Shown here piece after piece: positions 8,285 through 17,194 of a stretch of 64,000 nt of DNA. The stretch lies in contig JAUQPH010000002.1 in NCBI GenBank assembly GCA_030550455.1, positions 226,950 through 290,949 of the forward strand, in the 5' to 3' direction. The stretch's first letter is position 1. The number at the start of each line of letters is the position of its first letter. A model generated the notes under the pieces. It had not been told where the DNA came from. It made no database searches and saw only the letters and a program-made list of their open reading frames with translations. Origin of the DNA: Thermoproteota archaeon (GTDB lineage: Archaea; Thermoproteota; Thermoprotei_A; Sulfolobales; NBVN01). The translations under genes were made by a program, and so were the position numbers.

Positions 8285-9111
8285 TTGTCTCTAGATGATC
8301 ATCTTAATTACTTTATCTTCGTTCGTGGTCGCATCTAGGGACTTCCACCTCGTCCACGTGGATCTGAATACCCACGTGGGTTCATGGGTGGTGGTCGAAC
8401 CCAGCGGCACAGGCCTCCCACCTAGTCTAACCCCCAGACGGCTTGAGGTACCACTCCCACCGCCACTCAGGCTCATCACAAAACAGGTAGAAACAGAGCT
8501 TATAGACATTTCCCAGTGAGATCAAGAAGAAAACAGTCCACAAGCGGTAGTTCCTCGATCTATCTATTCACTCTCGATCTATTTACTTCAAGACCTGTTA
8601 TATTGATAGTAGAGGAGTCAGCTGCTTCTTTAGTTATTCCTCTCCTATTCATCCACTACGGTTTCAAGAGTTGGGAGGACAGTAAAATATTGTCACTGCG
8701 GATGCCGCCTCCAAGGGCTTTAATTCAAGCCAGACACATGACTGCTGTGGATTTATCAGGGTTAACTAGCTTGATTCTTATCTTTAGCTAAAATCCTTTC
8801 TACTGTAGTACGGGTATGATGAAGATCGTCTGTTAAGTAGGGGATAGAGCGCGCATCTGAGACACGGGTTTCCTAAGCCGCAAGTCCAAAGAATAATTAA
8901 TGAAAGCAAAACGACGTTTGTATTAAACCATGGAGCTAGAGACCGGTATCAAGGATTAAATAAAGTGATATTAAATAAAGTAGGCCGGAACTCGGGAGCT
9001 TTAAAGTCAAGGTCTATCTTAGGGGTAAGAAGCAGTCACTCCTCTAGTATTCGTGCATGTACGTGCATGTATATATTAATCTCTTTATTTATTATAAGTA
9101 GAGCGGTGTGT
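8285..9111. other. 827-bp intergenic region: family A relic plus promoter of the VTT gene
   Basis: Apart from the family A relic at 8330-8478, I find no gene I can support. The open frame at 8516-8791 shows no family resemblance and no good start signal. Close to the right edge is a run of A-boxes (ATATATTAAT near 9071 and ATTATAAGTA near 9091) in front of the VTT-domain gene at 9112. A direct repeat CGTGCATGTACGTGCATGTA lies at about 9051-9070, just upstream of those A-boxes, and could be an operator. Confidence 0.45.
8330..8478 (-). repeat. Structured repeat family A, copy 2
   Basis: On the minus strand this reads GATGAGCCTGAGTGG, then a G-rich segment, then CCGCTGGGTTCGACC, the palindrome CCCACGTGGG, a second ATCCACGTGG and a purine-rich end. 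It is collinear with 683-844. In one frame both copies give the same peptide skeleton (PLGSTxTxEPT, then STWxRWK), which looks like the low-complexity tail of a TnpB protein. This copy lies about 50 bp upstream of the ZPR1 start. Confidence 0.55.
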
Positions 9112-9825
9112 ATGCTAAAGGCATTACTAGAGTTAGCGAGTATGTATGGTAGCTATATTGGGGTATTCACTATTAGCTTGGTCTCCAACTCTGTTCCGTT
9201 CATCGGGGTCCCTTATTTATTAATTATAGCTAGCTATGTAGCTAGAGAGGCGGTAAGGTTTGGGCTACCGGTAGAGCTGGCGTTAATTCTAACTTCTGCT
9301 CTAGGCTCTACTGCCGGGAAGCTCATAGTGTACTTTATTGCGGCGGGCTTTAGGTTCAAATTAAGTGAGAACACTAAGAATAACCTGAAGTACTTTGTGA
9401 GCTATTCTAGGAGGTTAGCGCTTCCTCTAATCATATTATTTGCTGCTACACCAGCTCCAGACGACTTGCTGTATGTCCCTCTTGGAGTAGCTAGATACCC
9501 ACTTACTTACTACTTCCTAGGGATATTCATCGGTAAATTTATTATGGTTTGGTTAGCTACTACCTACTTTAGGGTTCTATTTAAATACCTAGGGGACGAG
9601 GTAGTTACAAACCCTGTTGTAGGGGTAGGCGTTGCAGCATTAACGATGTATCTGACCATCACGATAATAAGAATGGATTGGAGAAAGATAGCTGAAGTAT
9701 ATTCCGAGAAAGGGATCGTACAGTCCATTAAGATAATTATTGAGGAGTTTTTATCAGCTGGTTTAGGACTCTTTAGAAAACTTCTCAGTTATTTTCTCAT
9801 TGGGAGTAACCTAAAACACGTCTAG
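9112..9825 (+). CDS. VTT-domain (DedA/SNARE-associated family) membrane protein
   Basis: Integral membrane protein of 237 residues from ATG 9112, the best start because A-box sequence lies at about 9071-9100 and the longer frame has stop-free but non-coding-looking sequence. Features match the VTT/DedA family: a SNSVPFIGVPYLLIIASYVA helix near residue 24, the GSTAGKLIVYFIAAGF segment near residue 65, and the hairpin AATPAPDDLLYVPLGVARYPLTYYFLGIFIGKF near residue 115. The conserved proline and glycine residues of re-entrant loops are present. The family is implicated in lipid flipping or proton-linked transport in bacteria and eukaryotes; the role here is inferred only. Five or so transmembrane segments. 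Confidence 0.72.
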   Translation: MLKALLELASMYGSYIGVFTISLVSNSVPFIGVPYLLIIASYVAREAVRFGLPVELALILTSALGSTAGKLIVYFIAAGFRFKLSENTKNNLKYFVSYSRRLALPLIILFAATPAPDDLLYVPLGVARYPLTYYFLGIFIGKFIMVWLATTYFRVLFKYLGDEVVTNPVVGVGVAALTMYLTITIIRMDWRKIAEVYSEKGIVQSIKIIIEEFLSAGLGLFRKLLSYFLIGSNLKHV

Positions 9826-9869
9826 TTTATCACTAACCAGAGGGTTAAGCTGACTAAAGCTCGAGGTGT

Positions 9870-10154
9870 TTATACTAGTACAACGTACTCGTTAAACCTA
9901 CCTTTGTCCTCATTGTTCGGATTACGCACGTGCTTCATTAAGGTTACTTCAGTCCCTAGATTCATCTCTAGGAACTTCATGAACTCAACTATCGAGTCCC
10001 TAATAAACTCGCTCTTAGATTTACCGGCTTCTTTCGCAGCTACGACTATTAGCTCATTAAGCTCCGTGTTGACTCTAAAAGTAACTATTTTAGCACACTG
10101 AGGCTTTTGCCGAGAGTTTATTAAGTAATTGAGATTAACTCTATTACTTGCCAT
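9870..10154 (-). CDS. Ribbon-helix-helix (CopG-like) transcriptional regulator
   Basis: A 94-residue basic protein. Residues about 22-55 form a ribbon-helix-helix: the strand AKIVTFRVNTELNELI, followed by a helix VVAAKEAGKSKSEFIRDSIVEFMKFLE with the typical GKSKSEFIRDSI turn. Such proteins bind DNA as dimers through the strand. The C-terminal tail is polar. No toxin gene is evident beside it, so an antitoxin role cannot be claimed. The gene is convergent with the VTT protein, 44 bp away. ATG start at 10154. Confidence 0.75.
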   Translation of the reverse strand: MASNRVNLNYLINSRQKPQCAKIVTFRVNTELNELIVVAAKEAGKSKSEFIRDSIVEFMKFLEMNLGTEVTLMKHVRNPNNEDKGRFNEYVVLV

Positions 10155-10498
10155 ATTACATCCTCAACTTCTGATATTATCCGTTCATATATATTTGCTA
10201 CTCTAGGAAAATCTTATCAAGCTTAAGAAACGTCGGCCGTAAGACTAAACTGCTTTGCACATAAATATTAATAGGACTCAATAAACAAACGCTTTTATTA
10301 ACTGTATACCATAGTAATACCAAACCTCTTTGACTAGAGTTTCTTCATGAAATACCATCTTCTCAGGACTCTCATAACTTTTCTTAATTGCTTACTTCTC
10401 CACATTCTTTCATCTCGACCTTGAAGTACTCACTGTCTAGCTAAGGAGTTCTTTGCTTAACCTCGCGCAGCTGCTTCAGTTTCACAGAGGTTTATAGG

Positions 10499-10755
10499 GG
10501 TTGATGTAAGTCGCTTTATCGAAGGACGGGCCCGCGATGCGGGTGCGTGGTGAAGACCCGAGTGAGTGGGATATCTAACGTCAAGATGTGGATTTCCCCA
10601 CGGTCGTGAACCCGAACTAGATGAAGGGGAGCTGTGGGTTGGGGTTACCCCGAGCGAGGGAGACCGACGAGGTGGACACCGATGAAGGGTGCCCGAGGTC
10701 CGTGAAGCGAGGGGTTGACATCAAGTCACATCAACCAACACGAAACCCGAACCCC
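10499..10755 (+). ncRNA. Structured RNA-like segment, possibly a decayed omega-RNA/tnpB 3' end
   Basis: A GC-rich island of about 255 bp in AT-rich DNA. Its ends can pair: GGTTGATGT near 10500 with ACATCAACC near 10729-10737. Internal helices include CCCGCGATGCGGG, GTGGATTTCCCCAC, GGACACC paired with GGGTG and GGTCC, and GGGGTTACCCC. The 3' side (CACATCAACC, then GAACCCC) resembles the right end of the tnpB element in this window (AAATCAACC, then GAACCCC). One frame encodes a TnpB-tail-like basic peptide (GRPTRWTPMKGARGP). It lacks the conserved cores I would expect of RNase P RNA or SRP RNA. Whether it is transcribed is unknown. Confidence 0.42.
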
Positions 10756-10984
10756 AGGTATGAAAAATCACGTTTTTAGAGCTAATGTAGCCCGGCTCCG
10801 ATATCTCGACTAACAACTATCTAGAGATTTTTTAATAAACCGCATAATACCACCAGGTCGTTTCCCGTGTTTAAGCATTAATGAGGTTGTAGCAACTTTT
10901 GAAGTGCAGCGACTTCGGGTACCAAATATCTCAAGTAACTTAGGGAGGGTCTTCGCTGGGTTCTTGATCCTTATCGAACTACAT

Positions 10985-11075
10985 CCACATATGAGGCACT
11001 TGAGATGCTTACAAGTGTTTCTATCTACACCAACTATGAAAAATATGGAGCCTGAAAACAGTTGCGTTAGGCACT
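10985..11075 (-). repeat. Relic of the tnpB-element left end
   Basis: The + strand reads GTGTTTCTATCTACACCAACTATGAAAAATATG followed by a CTGAAAACAGTTGCGTTAGGC end. This parallels the left ends of the two MITE-like copies (GTTTCTATCAATACCAACC, then AATATGAAAAACGAAACAG) and the full element (CGAAACAGTTGTGTGAGGC). Together with the structured segment at 10499 it may mark a former element whose centre has eroded. It lies 130 to 220 bp upstream of the SHMT start. Confidence 0.45.
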
Positions 11076-11203
11076 AACAACAGCGACTTCCCAAATGGAG
11101 TTAACGCATTATAGCCTTCTTAGTGTATACTCAACGGCTTTCAAACTCTTCCTCTTCAGTGATACTTAAAATTTTTCAGCCGATATGTGGCTTGGTGGTA
11201 TCT

Positions 11204-12502
11204 GTGTCTATACCACCTGAGTTAGCGAAAGTGATTGAGTTAACTAAGAACCACAATAGGTGGAGGAGGTTTGAGTGCATAAACTTGATCGCTTCTGAGA
11301 ACACTATGTCACCGCTGGCAGAAGCCGCGTACTTCACTGATATGATGCACAGATATGCCGAAGGTAAGCCTGGAAAGAGGTATTATCAGGGGAACATTTA
11401 CACTGATGAAGTAGAGCTTCTCGTTATGGAGCTCATGAGCAAGCTCCTAAAGGTTAAGTACATAGAGCCAAGAGCTATAAGTGGGACCGTAGCTAATGCC
11501 GTAGTTTTTCGAGTACTAGCTAACCCAGGAGATAAAGCTTTAATAGCTCCAGTTCAAGCGGGAGCTCACGTATCTCACACTAAGTTCGGAACTCTGGGAG
11601 CCCTAGGTATAGAACATATAGAGTTACCATTCGACTTAGACTCGTGGAATATAGATGTAGATAAAGCGGTGAAGATGATCGAAGAAGTAAGACCTAAGTT
11701 TGTAACACTAGGAGCCTCGGTCTACCTATTTCCTCACCCCACTAAGGAGATCTCGAATGCAGCTCACGCTGTAGGGGCTAGAGTAGTTCACGATGTAGCT
11801 CACGTATTAGGTCTTATAGCAGGCAATAGGTGGCCTAATCCTATACACCAAGGTGCTGATGTAGCTACATCATCTACTCACAAGACTTTCCCAGGCCCAC
11901 AGGGAGGTGTGATCTTTACCGATGATGAGGAAATGTATAAACAAGTATCTAAGTACGTCTTTCCATGGTTTGTGAGCAACCACCACTTACATAGACTTCC
12001 GGCAACAGCTGTTACAGCTATTGAGATGATCTACTTTGGTGAAGAATATGCTGACCAAATAATAAGAAACTCCAAAGCTTTTGCTGAGGCTTTAGCAGAA
12101 GAAGGCTTTAAAGTACTTGCTGAGCATTTAGGTTACACTAAGTCACACACGATAGTAGTTGATGTGAGGCAGCATGGTGGGGGAGCTAAAGTAGCGAAGG
12201 CTCTAGAAGACGCTAACATTATAGTAAACAAGAATCTATTACCCTGGGACCCGCCAGAAGCAGTGAGAGATCCAAGCGGTATAAGGCTTGGAACGCAGGA
12301 AATGACTCGTTTTGGAATGAGAGAAGATGATTTCAGGTATCTAGCTCGACTAATTAGAGAGGTAGTCATTGACGGAAAAGACCCTAGAGAGATTAAAAAG
12401 AAAGTCGTAGAGTTCCGCAAAAACTTCCTGGAGGTTAAGTATACATTCGATATAATCAAAGACTTCGAAGGAAGCCCCATTAAGATTCCAATGTTATTAT
12501 GA
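11204..12502 (+). CDS. glyA: Serine hydroxymethyltransferase
   Basis: PLP enzyme that interconverts serine and glycine using a one-carbon carrier (a tetrahydropterin in archaea). The start is set at GTG 11204, giving 432 residues beginning with VSIPPEL; it follows an A-box at 11165-11174 and a GGTGGT Shine-Dalgarno. Family motifs: [16 protein letters not shown] near residue 26, the [16 protein letters not shown] substrate loop near residue 52, [12 protein letters not shown] near residue 195, and the PLP lysine motif [14 protein letters not shown] near residue 222. The C-terminus carries [16 protein letters not shown]. The protein has the shorter archaeal form of SHMT. Monocistronic. Confidence 0.95.
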   Translation: MSIPPELAKVIELTKNHNRWRRFECINLIASENTMSPLAEAAYFTDMMHRYAEGKPGKRYYQGNIYTDEVELLVMELMSKLLKVKYIEPRAISGTVANAVVFRVLANPGDKALIAPVQAGAHVSHTKFGTLGALGIEHIELPFDLDSWNIDVDKAVKMIEEVRPKFVTLGASVYLFPHPTKEISNAAHAVGARVVHDVAHVLGLIAGNRWPNPIHQGADVATSSTHKTFPGPQGGVIFTDDEEMYKQVSKYVFPWFVSNHHLHRLPATAVTAIEMIYFGEEYADQIIRNSKAFAEALAEEGFKVLAEHLGYTKSHTIVVDVRQHGGGAKVAKALEDANIIVNKNLLPWDPPEAVRDPSGIRLGTQEMTRFGMREDDFRYLARLIREVVIDGKDPREIKKKVVEFRKNFLEVKYTFDIIKDFEGSPIKIPMLL

Positions 12503-12546
12503 AAATTCAAGCACTACTAGTGCCATGTATAAACGCTCTAATCGCA

Positions 12547-12570
12547 ACACACTGTTTTAACATAGTGTGT
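12547..12570. terminator. Hairpin downstream of SHMT, possible transcript end
   Basis: ACACACT at 12547-12553 pairs perfectly with AGTGTGT at 12564-12570 across a 10-nt AT-rich loop, 45 bp after the SHMT stop. Archaeal termination depends mainly on T-runs, which are weak here, so this is at best an mRNA 3'-end stabiliser or an operator. Confidence 0.25.
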
Positions 12571-12709
12571 GAGATGCCAAGGTAGCGTTTTACCGACTAT
12601 TTAACTTGAACAACTCTACCTTATAACGAAAGCTTAAATTGCGAGTCTAGAGCTCACATATCTTTCCTCGTATTTGATGACTACTTAGCGATGCCTTGAG
12701 AGCTATGTT

Positions 12710-12931
12710 TCAGGTTGTGGGGGTTGTCAAAGTTGTGTTAATGTTGGTGCTCTCTGGCGGGGTTTCTGGAGTCTCTGTGTACGTAAAGGTCTCAATAGGA
12801 GTTTCCGTCCTGGTTGCCCCAGTTCCAGTGGTTAGTATTTTATTGCCGTAGATTCCGAGAGCTATGGCTGAGCTTACTAAAACTAAAAGGAGCAAGGCAC
12901 CCGGAAGCGTTCTTCTTTTCTGTTTAGGCAC
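12710..12931 (-). CDS. Small membrane-anchored Thr-rich surface protein
   Basis: 73 residues from GTG 12931. After a basic N-terminus (MPKQKRRTLPG) comes one hydrophobic helix (ALLLLVLVSSAIALGIYG), followed by a 43-residue Thr/Pro/Glu-rich tail. The tail would face the outside and could be O-glycosylated. This is the layout of archaeal membrane-anchored mucin-like stalks, but I recognise no family. An A-box CTATATATTT on the minus strand lies near 12964, suitably placed for transcription. No partner gene lies next to it. The evidence is the clean membrane topology and promoter; a spurious frame is still possible. Confidence 0.5.
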   Translation of the reverse strand: MPKQKRRTLPGALLLLVLVSSAIALGIYGNKILTTGTGATRTETPIETFTYTETPETPPESTNINTTLTTPTT

Positions 12932-13055
12932 CTCTCGAACCCTAGATGCTAAGGGCTAGTAAAAATATATAGCTTATGGGGCATGCTTTCAAGAAGGTGA
13001 GTGCTTAAGAAGGACTTATTAGGGCTTGCGGAAGATCAAATAATTAGGTGGTGCG

Positions 13056-13313
13056 TTGGTTAAAGTTAGGTTTTTCGGCTCTCTTAGGGCTGTAGTAGGC
13101 AGAGACTCGTTAGACTTAGATGTAACAAGACTTGATGAGTTACTGAAAGTTTTAAGGGAAAAATACGGTGAACTAGCGAAACTGATAGACAGCGAGGGCT
13201 TTTTGATATTAGTAAACGAAAGACCGATAACCAAGAGAGAGTTTAACATGGTGCTCGATAGGGAAGACTGTGTCGACATACTTCCAATAGTATCCGGTGG
13301 TGTCCAGCCCTGA
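13056..13313 (+). CDS. MoaD/ThiS-type ubiquitin-fold sulfur carrier with extended C-terminus
   Basis: 85-residue beta-grasp protein starting at TTG 13056 behind an AGGTGGT ribosome-binding site. It matches MoaD-like small modifiers: KVRFFGSLRAVVGRDSLDLD at the N-terminus, VLREKYGEL near residue 34, FLILVNERPI near residue 50, and DILPIVSGG near the end. Such proteins must end in Gly-Gly for adenylation by an E1-like enzyme. Here the Gly-Gly is followed by Val-Gln-Pro and a stop, and those last codons belong to the right end of an adjacent tnpB-element relic. So the protein either needs trimming or is inactive. Possible functions are molybdopterin synthesis or SAMP-like protein modification. 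MoeA lies 6 kb away. Confidence 0.82.
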   Translation: MVKVRFFGSLRAVVGRDSLDLDVTRLDELLKVLREKYGELAKLIDSEGFLILVNERPITKREFNMVLDREDCVDILPIVSGGVQP

Positions 13314-13860
13314 TATAAGTTCACACAGGCTGGTGTCACCTCTTCACCTCTTCCCTGCATCGGTCTTGGATCTGCTCTACCCTTGGGGAAGTTCATGGTG
13401 ACCTCGGGTACTCCGCATCTTGAGTACCTGAGGAACAGGTTTATACATGCGTTCACGCCTCCGTCTTCTACGCATCTGCAAGTAGCGCATCTCATACTCT
13501 ACCACCGTTATCCTTGAGTCTACCTCCACATTTGGGGCGCGTGAACGACGTTTTCCTCGGGGATGACGTACCTAACCTCAAGACCTCTCTCAAGTGCTTC
13601 GTGACATGCAGTCAACTGTGTTCTTCTGTGGGACCAGAGTGACAGCTTCTTGTTAAAGGAGCTGTCACCATCTAAACTATTCTCTAGCTGATTCAAGTTC
13701 TCCAGTGATACGGGAGAACCACACCCGTTAGCTAGCTCAGCAACTCTCTTATAAAGATACCACTCGCTTTAGCGAGTCCCCGTTTTCCGCAAAACCATAA
13801 CGGTAGTAGCTTAACAGAGAATTTCCTGACTTTTCTGTCTAGCGAAACGGGAGGCAGTTT
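13304..13860 (-). pseudogene. Decayed tnpB and right end of an IS200/IS605-type element
   Basis: The right end (GTGTCCAGCCCTGATATAAG) aligns with that of the full element (GGGTTCAGCTCTGATATAGG). On the minus strand the tail codons NACINLFLRYSRCGVPEV correspond to the intact TnpB segment IACINLFYRYSRCGGLGV. Further upstream, degenerate stretches match the intact tnpB over the zinc-finger region and the central region near 13640, with many stops and frame breaks. The remnant fades out near 13860, about 210 bp before the thermosome gene. This element supplied the last codons of the MoaD-like gene. It is non-functional as a nuclease gene; a short frame in 13019-13495 is only a fragment of it. Confidence 0.72.
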
Positions 13861-14043
13861 TAGAGCACGTAAGATGCCTTCAACGAACTTGCTTTAGTAA
13901 TCGCCAAGCGTGTTTCGATTTATGAAATGGGATTTGTAATCTTCTATCTACTGCCACCTCAAGCGGTCATCGTCGTTGAACCCTTAATGAAGCTTACGAC
14001 CTCGTTGTCAGCAACAAGTGAGGGCGGATGAGTTTCATAAAAG

Positions 14044-14051
14044 CTTAAATA
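14044..14051 (+). promoter_or_regulatory. A-box (TATA) of the thermosome gene
   Basis: CTTAAATA lies 22-29 bp upstream of the ATG at 14073, in AT-rich DNA. The spacing predicts a leaderless or nearly leaderless mRNA starting at the first ATG, and favours 14073 over the in-frame ATG at 14085. Confidence 0.6.
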
Positions 14052-14072
14052 GAAGAATTTTATTTTAAAACT

Positions 14073-15734
14073 ATGGGGTATAAGATGGCAGAGAAAGCCA
14101 AAGCCGCATTGGTACCGACTCAGGGTATACCCGTACTCATACTCAAAGAAGGCTCTACGAGAACAGCGGGGTTTGAAGCTTTAAGGAACAACATGATGGC
14201 CGCTATAACAGTAGCAGAAATGCTTAGAACAACCTACGGACCGCGTGGCATGGACAAAATGCTAGTTGACACTATCGGAGACGTGACTATTACCAACGAT
14301 GGTGCTACGATACTCGACAAGATGGACGTTCAGCACCCCACGGCTAAGATGCTTGTTCAGATAGCTAAGGGTCAGGACGAAGAGGTAGGTGACGGGACCA
14401 AGACGTCCGTAATATTCGCTGGAGAGCTACTTAAGGCAGCTGAGGAGCTTCTACTTAAAAACGTCCACCCAACCGTTATAGTCAACGGATATAAGAAGGC
14501 TTTAGAGGAGGCATCAAGGTACGCTAATGAAATAGCTGAAGATATAGATCCTCAGAACTTCGAACTCCTCAAGAAGATAGCTTCAACAGCTTTAACTAGC
14601 AAAGCGGTTCACGGAGTTAAAGACCACTTTGCTGAAATAGCTGTTAAGGCAGTACAGCAGGTTGTTGAAGAGAGAGGTGGAAGGAAATACGTCGATATAG
14701 ATAACATACAGATAATAAAGAAGCATGGAGGTTCTCTAGCTGATACCAAGTTAGTCTACGGTATAATACTTGACAAAGAAGTAGTTCATCCAGGCATGCC
14801 GAAGAGGGTGGAGAAAGCTAGGATATTACTCTTAGATGCGCCACTGGAGATCGAAAAAACCGAGATAGATGCTGAGATAAGAATCAGCGACCCAGAGCAA
14901 ATGAGGAAGTTCCTCGAGGAAAAGGAGAACATACTTAAATCTATGGTCGATAAGATAGTTGCTGTTGGTGCTAATGTTGTTATCTGTCAGAAGGGTATTG
15001 ACGATGTTGCTCAGCACTTCTTAGCTAAGAAGGGTATTCTAGCTGTTAGAAGAGTGAAGAGGTCTGACATGGAGAAACTAGAGAGAGCAACAGGAGGAAG
15101 GATAATCAGCAACATCGAGGACCTAACAGAGAACGACCTAGGGTACGCTGAACTAGTAGAAGAGAGAAAGGTCGGCGAAGACAAGATGGTGTTCATAGAG
15201 GGCACTAAGAACCCGAAGGCGGTCAGCATATTAATTCGAGGAGGTCTTGAGAGGGTAGTCGATGAAGCCGAGAGAGTGTTTAGAGATGCCCTCAGCGTAG
15301 TAGCTGACGTAGTTAAAGTACCTAAGGTAGTCTACGGTGCTGGAGCTTTTGAGATAGAGCTAGCAAGACATATAAGAGACTACGCTAACAAGGTAGGAGG
15401 TAAAGAGTCCTTAGCTATAGAGGCATTCGCTAAAGCTCTCGAAGGAATTGTTGCTACACTGATGGAAAATGCTGGACTCGATCCAATAGAGAAACTTAGC
15501 GAACTTAGGAGAGCTCATAGCCAGGCCGATGGTAGGTACTTCGGTATCAACGTGTACACAGGAACTATAGAGGACTCAAGAAAGATGGGTGTAGTTGAGC
15601 CATTAATAGTTAAGACTAACGCTTTAAAGGCGGGTACTGAGGCAGCCACGATGATATTGAGGATCGACGACATCATAGCCGCCTCGAGAGCTAAGGAGGA
15701 AAAGAAAGAAGAGAAGAAAAAGGAAGAAGAGTAA
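14073..15734 (+). CDS. Thermosome subunit (group II chaperonin)
   Basis: Subunit of the ATP-driven double-ring chaperonin that folds cytosolic proteins. All diagnostic segments are present: [28 protein letters not shown] near residue 50, the nucleotide motif [15 protein letters not shown] near residue 110, the apical lid region, and [18 protein letters not shown] near residue 424. The 553-residue protein ends in a charged Lys/Glu tail instead of a Gly-Met-rich one. ATG at 14073 and 14085 are both possible. Crenarchaea have two or three paralogues; I cannot assign alpha or beta. It is transcribed alone. Confidence 0.96.
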   Translation: MGYKMAEKAKAALVPTQGIPVLILKEGSTRTAGFEALRNNMMAAITVAEMLRTTYGPRGMDKMLVDTIGDVTITNDGATILDKMDVQHPTAKMLVQIAKGQDEEVGDGTKTSVIFAGELLKAAEELLLKNVHPTVIVNGYKKALEEASRYANEIAEDIDPQNFELLKKIASTALTSKAVHGVKDHFAEIAVKAVQQVVEERGGRKYVDIDNIQIIKKHGGSLADTKLVYGIILDKEVVHPGMPKRVEKARILLLDAPLEIEKTEIDAEIRISDPEQMRKFLEEKENILKSMVDKIVAVGANVVICQKGIDDVAQHFLAKKGILAVRRVKRSDMEKLERATGGRIISNIEDLTENDLGYAELVEERKVGEDKMVFIEGTKNPKAVSILIRGGLERVVDEAERVFRDALSVVADVVKVPKVVYGAGAFEIELARHIRDYANKVGGKESLAIEAFAKALEGIVATLMENAGLDPIEKLSELRRAHSQADGRYFGINVYTGTIEDSRKMGVVEPLIVKTNALKAGTEAATMILRIDDIIAASRAKEEKKEEKKKEEE

Positions 15735-16029
15735 CGTGAATTTACCTAGTAATAACTAAACTGAGAAGAAATTTTTCACAAATAACCTCTTAAAACTTAC
15801 TTGAAGTTTATTCGTTTCTAGTTCTTGTCGCTAGTTAAGTGCTGACTTAAGCAATATTGTTGGCTATCAAATAGATCCTCTCTCAAATAGTTCTAATTAT
15901 TATCACTAGCCTCAGCTTCAGAATCATTGAAAAGCTAGGTCGCATTCATTTGTGAGAGTATGCGAAAGTAACGCTGCTGATTTGGTGATAGTATGCTGCG
16001 ACTAATTGTTAGATGTGAGAGTGCTATTT
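15735..16029. other. Intergenic region between thermosome and RimK-type gene
   Basis: 295 bp between two convergent genes. It is AT-rich and I see no gene or repeat. A T-run (AATTTTTC near 15770), about 35 bp after the thermosome stop, could end its transcript. Confidence 0.4.
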
Positions 16030-16920
16030 TTAGTTCTTCACGATCTCTATTACCATATCTGCTATATATTCGGCTGGGTTTATTCCTGTGGTCCTCATAA
16101 AGCCTTCCCATTGAGGAGTTGCGTTAACCTCGTATATTACATAGCCCTCGTCTGTTTCACCTATATCTACACCTGTGTAGAGGAGATTCAATGCTTTTGC
16201 GGCCTTTAGTGCTACTTCCGCTAGTTCTTCAGTTAACTCAGCAGTCTCGGTTCTAGCTCCTTGAGATACGTTAGTTTTCCACGTTCCTTCTGGGCAATAT
16301 CTATACATAGCTCCTAAAACTCTATCTTTTACTACAAACACTCTGATGTCTCGTTCGTACTTTCGGACGTACTTTTGTATGTAAATAGGTAGTCCATGCA
16401 TCTGTAGGAGTCTACCGACGTTATACACCATATCTGGGTCACTGGCGAGAATGCTTCCATATCCCATGCTACCTATGAGCGGTTTTATGACGACTTTACC
16501 CCACTTTTTAGCTATCTCCACCGCATCGAATACGTCTTCTACCACAGCAGTTTCGGGAACTGCGAGACCGGCCTTACGCAATTCCATCATTGAGAGATGC
16601 TTATCGCGCGCTACCATGATAGAGTTTACAGGGTTGACCACTACTGTTCCTCGTGACTCTAGTTGCTTTAGTAAGTTAACCCTACGAAGAAGTGTTTCGA
16701 GCGTAGCAACACTACCGAGCCCTCTAACTACGGCAGCATCTAGCTCTTCAAGCTTCGTATCTGAACCAACACTTACCCAACCCTCGCTACTTGAAATATA
16801 TGACACTAACCGAGAGAGTCTCAAGTACATAACCTTTACGGCACGTTTCATAAACGCCATCATAAGCTGTCTACTAGCTGAAGTAGGTACCGGAGCTTCA
16901 TGAATTATGGCTACCTTCAC
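16030..16920 (-). CDS. RimK-type ATP-grasp alpha-L-glutamate ligase
   Basis: ATP-dependent amino-acid ligase of 296 residues. The ATP-grasp domains are readable: NPVNSIMVARDKHLSMMELRKAGL near residue 100, VVIKPLIGSMGYGS near residue 143, QKYVRKYERDIRVFVV near residue 180, and the metal-binding YVIYEVNATPQWEGFM near residue 268. The family includes tetrahydromethanopterin:glutamate ligase (MptN), LysX/ArgX and RimK. The absence of a LysW gene nearby argues against LysX, so a pterin or F420-type polyglutamyl ligase is my best guess. ATG at 16920. Confidence 0.82.
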   Translation of the reverse strand: MKVAIIHEAPVPTSASRQLMMAFMKRAVKVMYLRLSRLVSYISSSEGWVSVGSDTKLEELDAAVVRGLGSVATLETLLRRVNLLKQLESRGTVVVNPVNSIMVARDKHLSMMELRKAGLAVPETAVVEDVFDAVEIAKKWGKVVIKPLIGSMGYGSILASDPDMVYNVGRLLQMHGLPIYIQKYVRKYERDIRVFVVKDRVLGAMYRYCPEGTWKTNVSQGARTETAELTEELAEVALKAAKALNLLYTGVDIGETDEGYVIYEVNATPQWEGFMRTTGINPAEYIADMVIEIVKN

Positions 16921-17152
16921 CCAGCTCCCTATAGCAGTAAGCCTACGGAGCTTTTAACTACCGAACCTAAAGCATTATTACAGATAAGACCAGAATCCTT
17001 ATACGAATAACGATGCCAACCCGATATTCAGCACCGAAAATGCTACATAAGCCTTCAGCCAGGAGTTCACTTATCGATTAAGCCTATACAGCCACTTGCT
17101 CACTCCCAAAGCTTTCTAACAGTCTCGGCATCAGTAGGGGTTCAGCACAAAA

Positions 17153-17162
17153 GCTTATAAAT
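17153..17162 (+). promoter_or_regulatory. A-box upstream of the TFS-like gene
   Basis: CTTATAAATG at 17153-17162. A transcript starting about 25 bp downstream would carry a short leader containing GGTGAG at 17184-17189, a good match to the archaeal anti-Shine-Dalgarno. That motif sits 5 nt before the ACG at 17195, which is evidence that translation begins there and not at GTG 17222. Confidence 0.5.
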
Positions 17163-17194
17163 GCCCAATCTCCTAGTGATTAAGGTGAGCCAAT

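Larger units (their letters stand above)
10155..11203. other. Relic-rich 1-kb intergenic region
   Basis: No intact protein gene. From about 10499 to 10755 there is a GC-rich, highly structured segment, and from about 10985 to 11075 a relic of an IS left end; both are annotated separately. Between 10155 and 10490 the DNA is AT-rich with no signal I can name. The right edge holds the A-box CTTAAAATTT at 11165-11174 for the SHMT gene. Confidence 0.5.

Noticed and set aside
8291-8509. 72-codon frame on the minus strand resembling a TnpB tail
   Set aside because: It is the remnant coding part of repeat family A, with no upstream nuclease domain.
8516-8791. 91-codon open frame
   Set aside because: No start signal, no recognisable pattern, Pro/Ser-rich random-like composition, in a relic-rich gap.
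10499-10755. RNase P RNA or SRP RNA
   Set aside because: The conserved RNase P core (GAGGAAAGTCC) and the SRP helix 8 motif are absent, despite a superficially similar GAGGTCCGTGAAGCGAG.
13019-13495. 158-codon frame on the minus strand
   Set aside because: It is a fragment of the decayed tnpB plus antisense of the MoaD-like gene, not a gene.
16451-16903. 150-codon frame antisense to the RimK-type gene
   Set aside because: Ser/Thr-rich shadow of the real gene on the minus strand.
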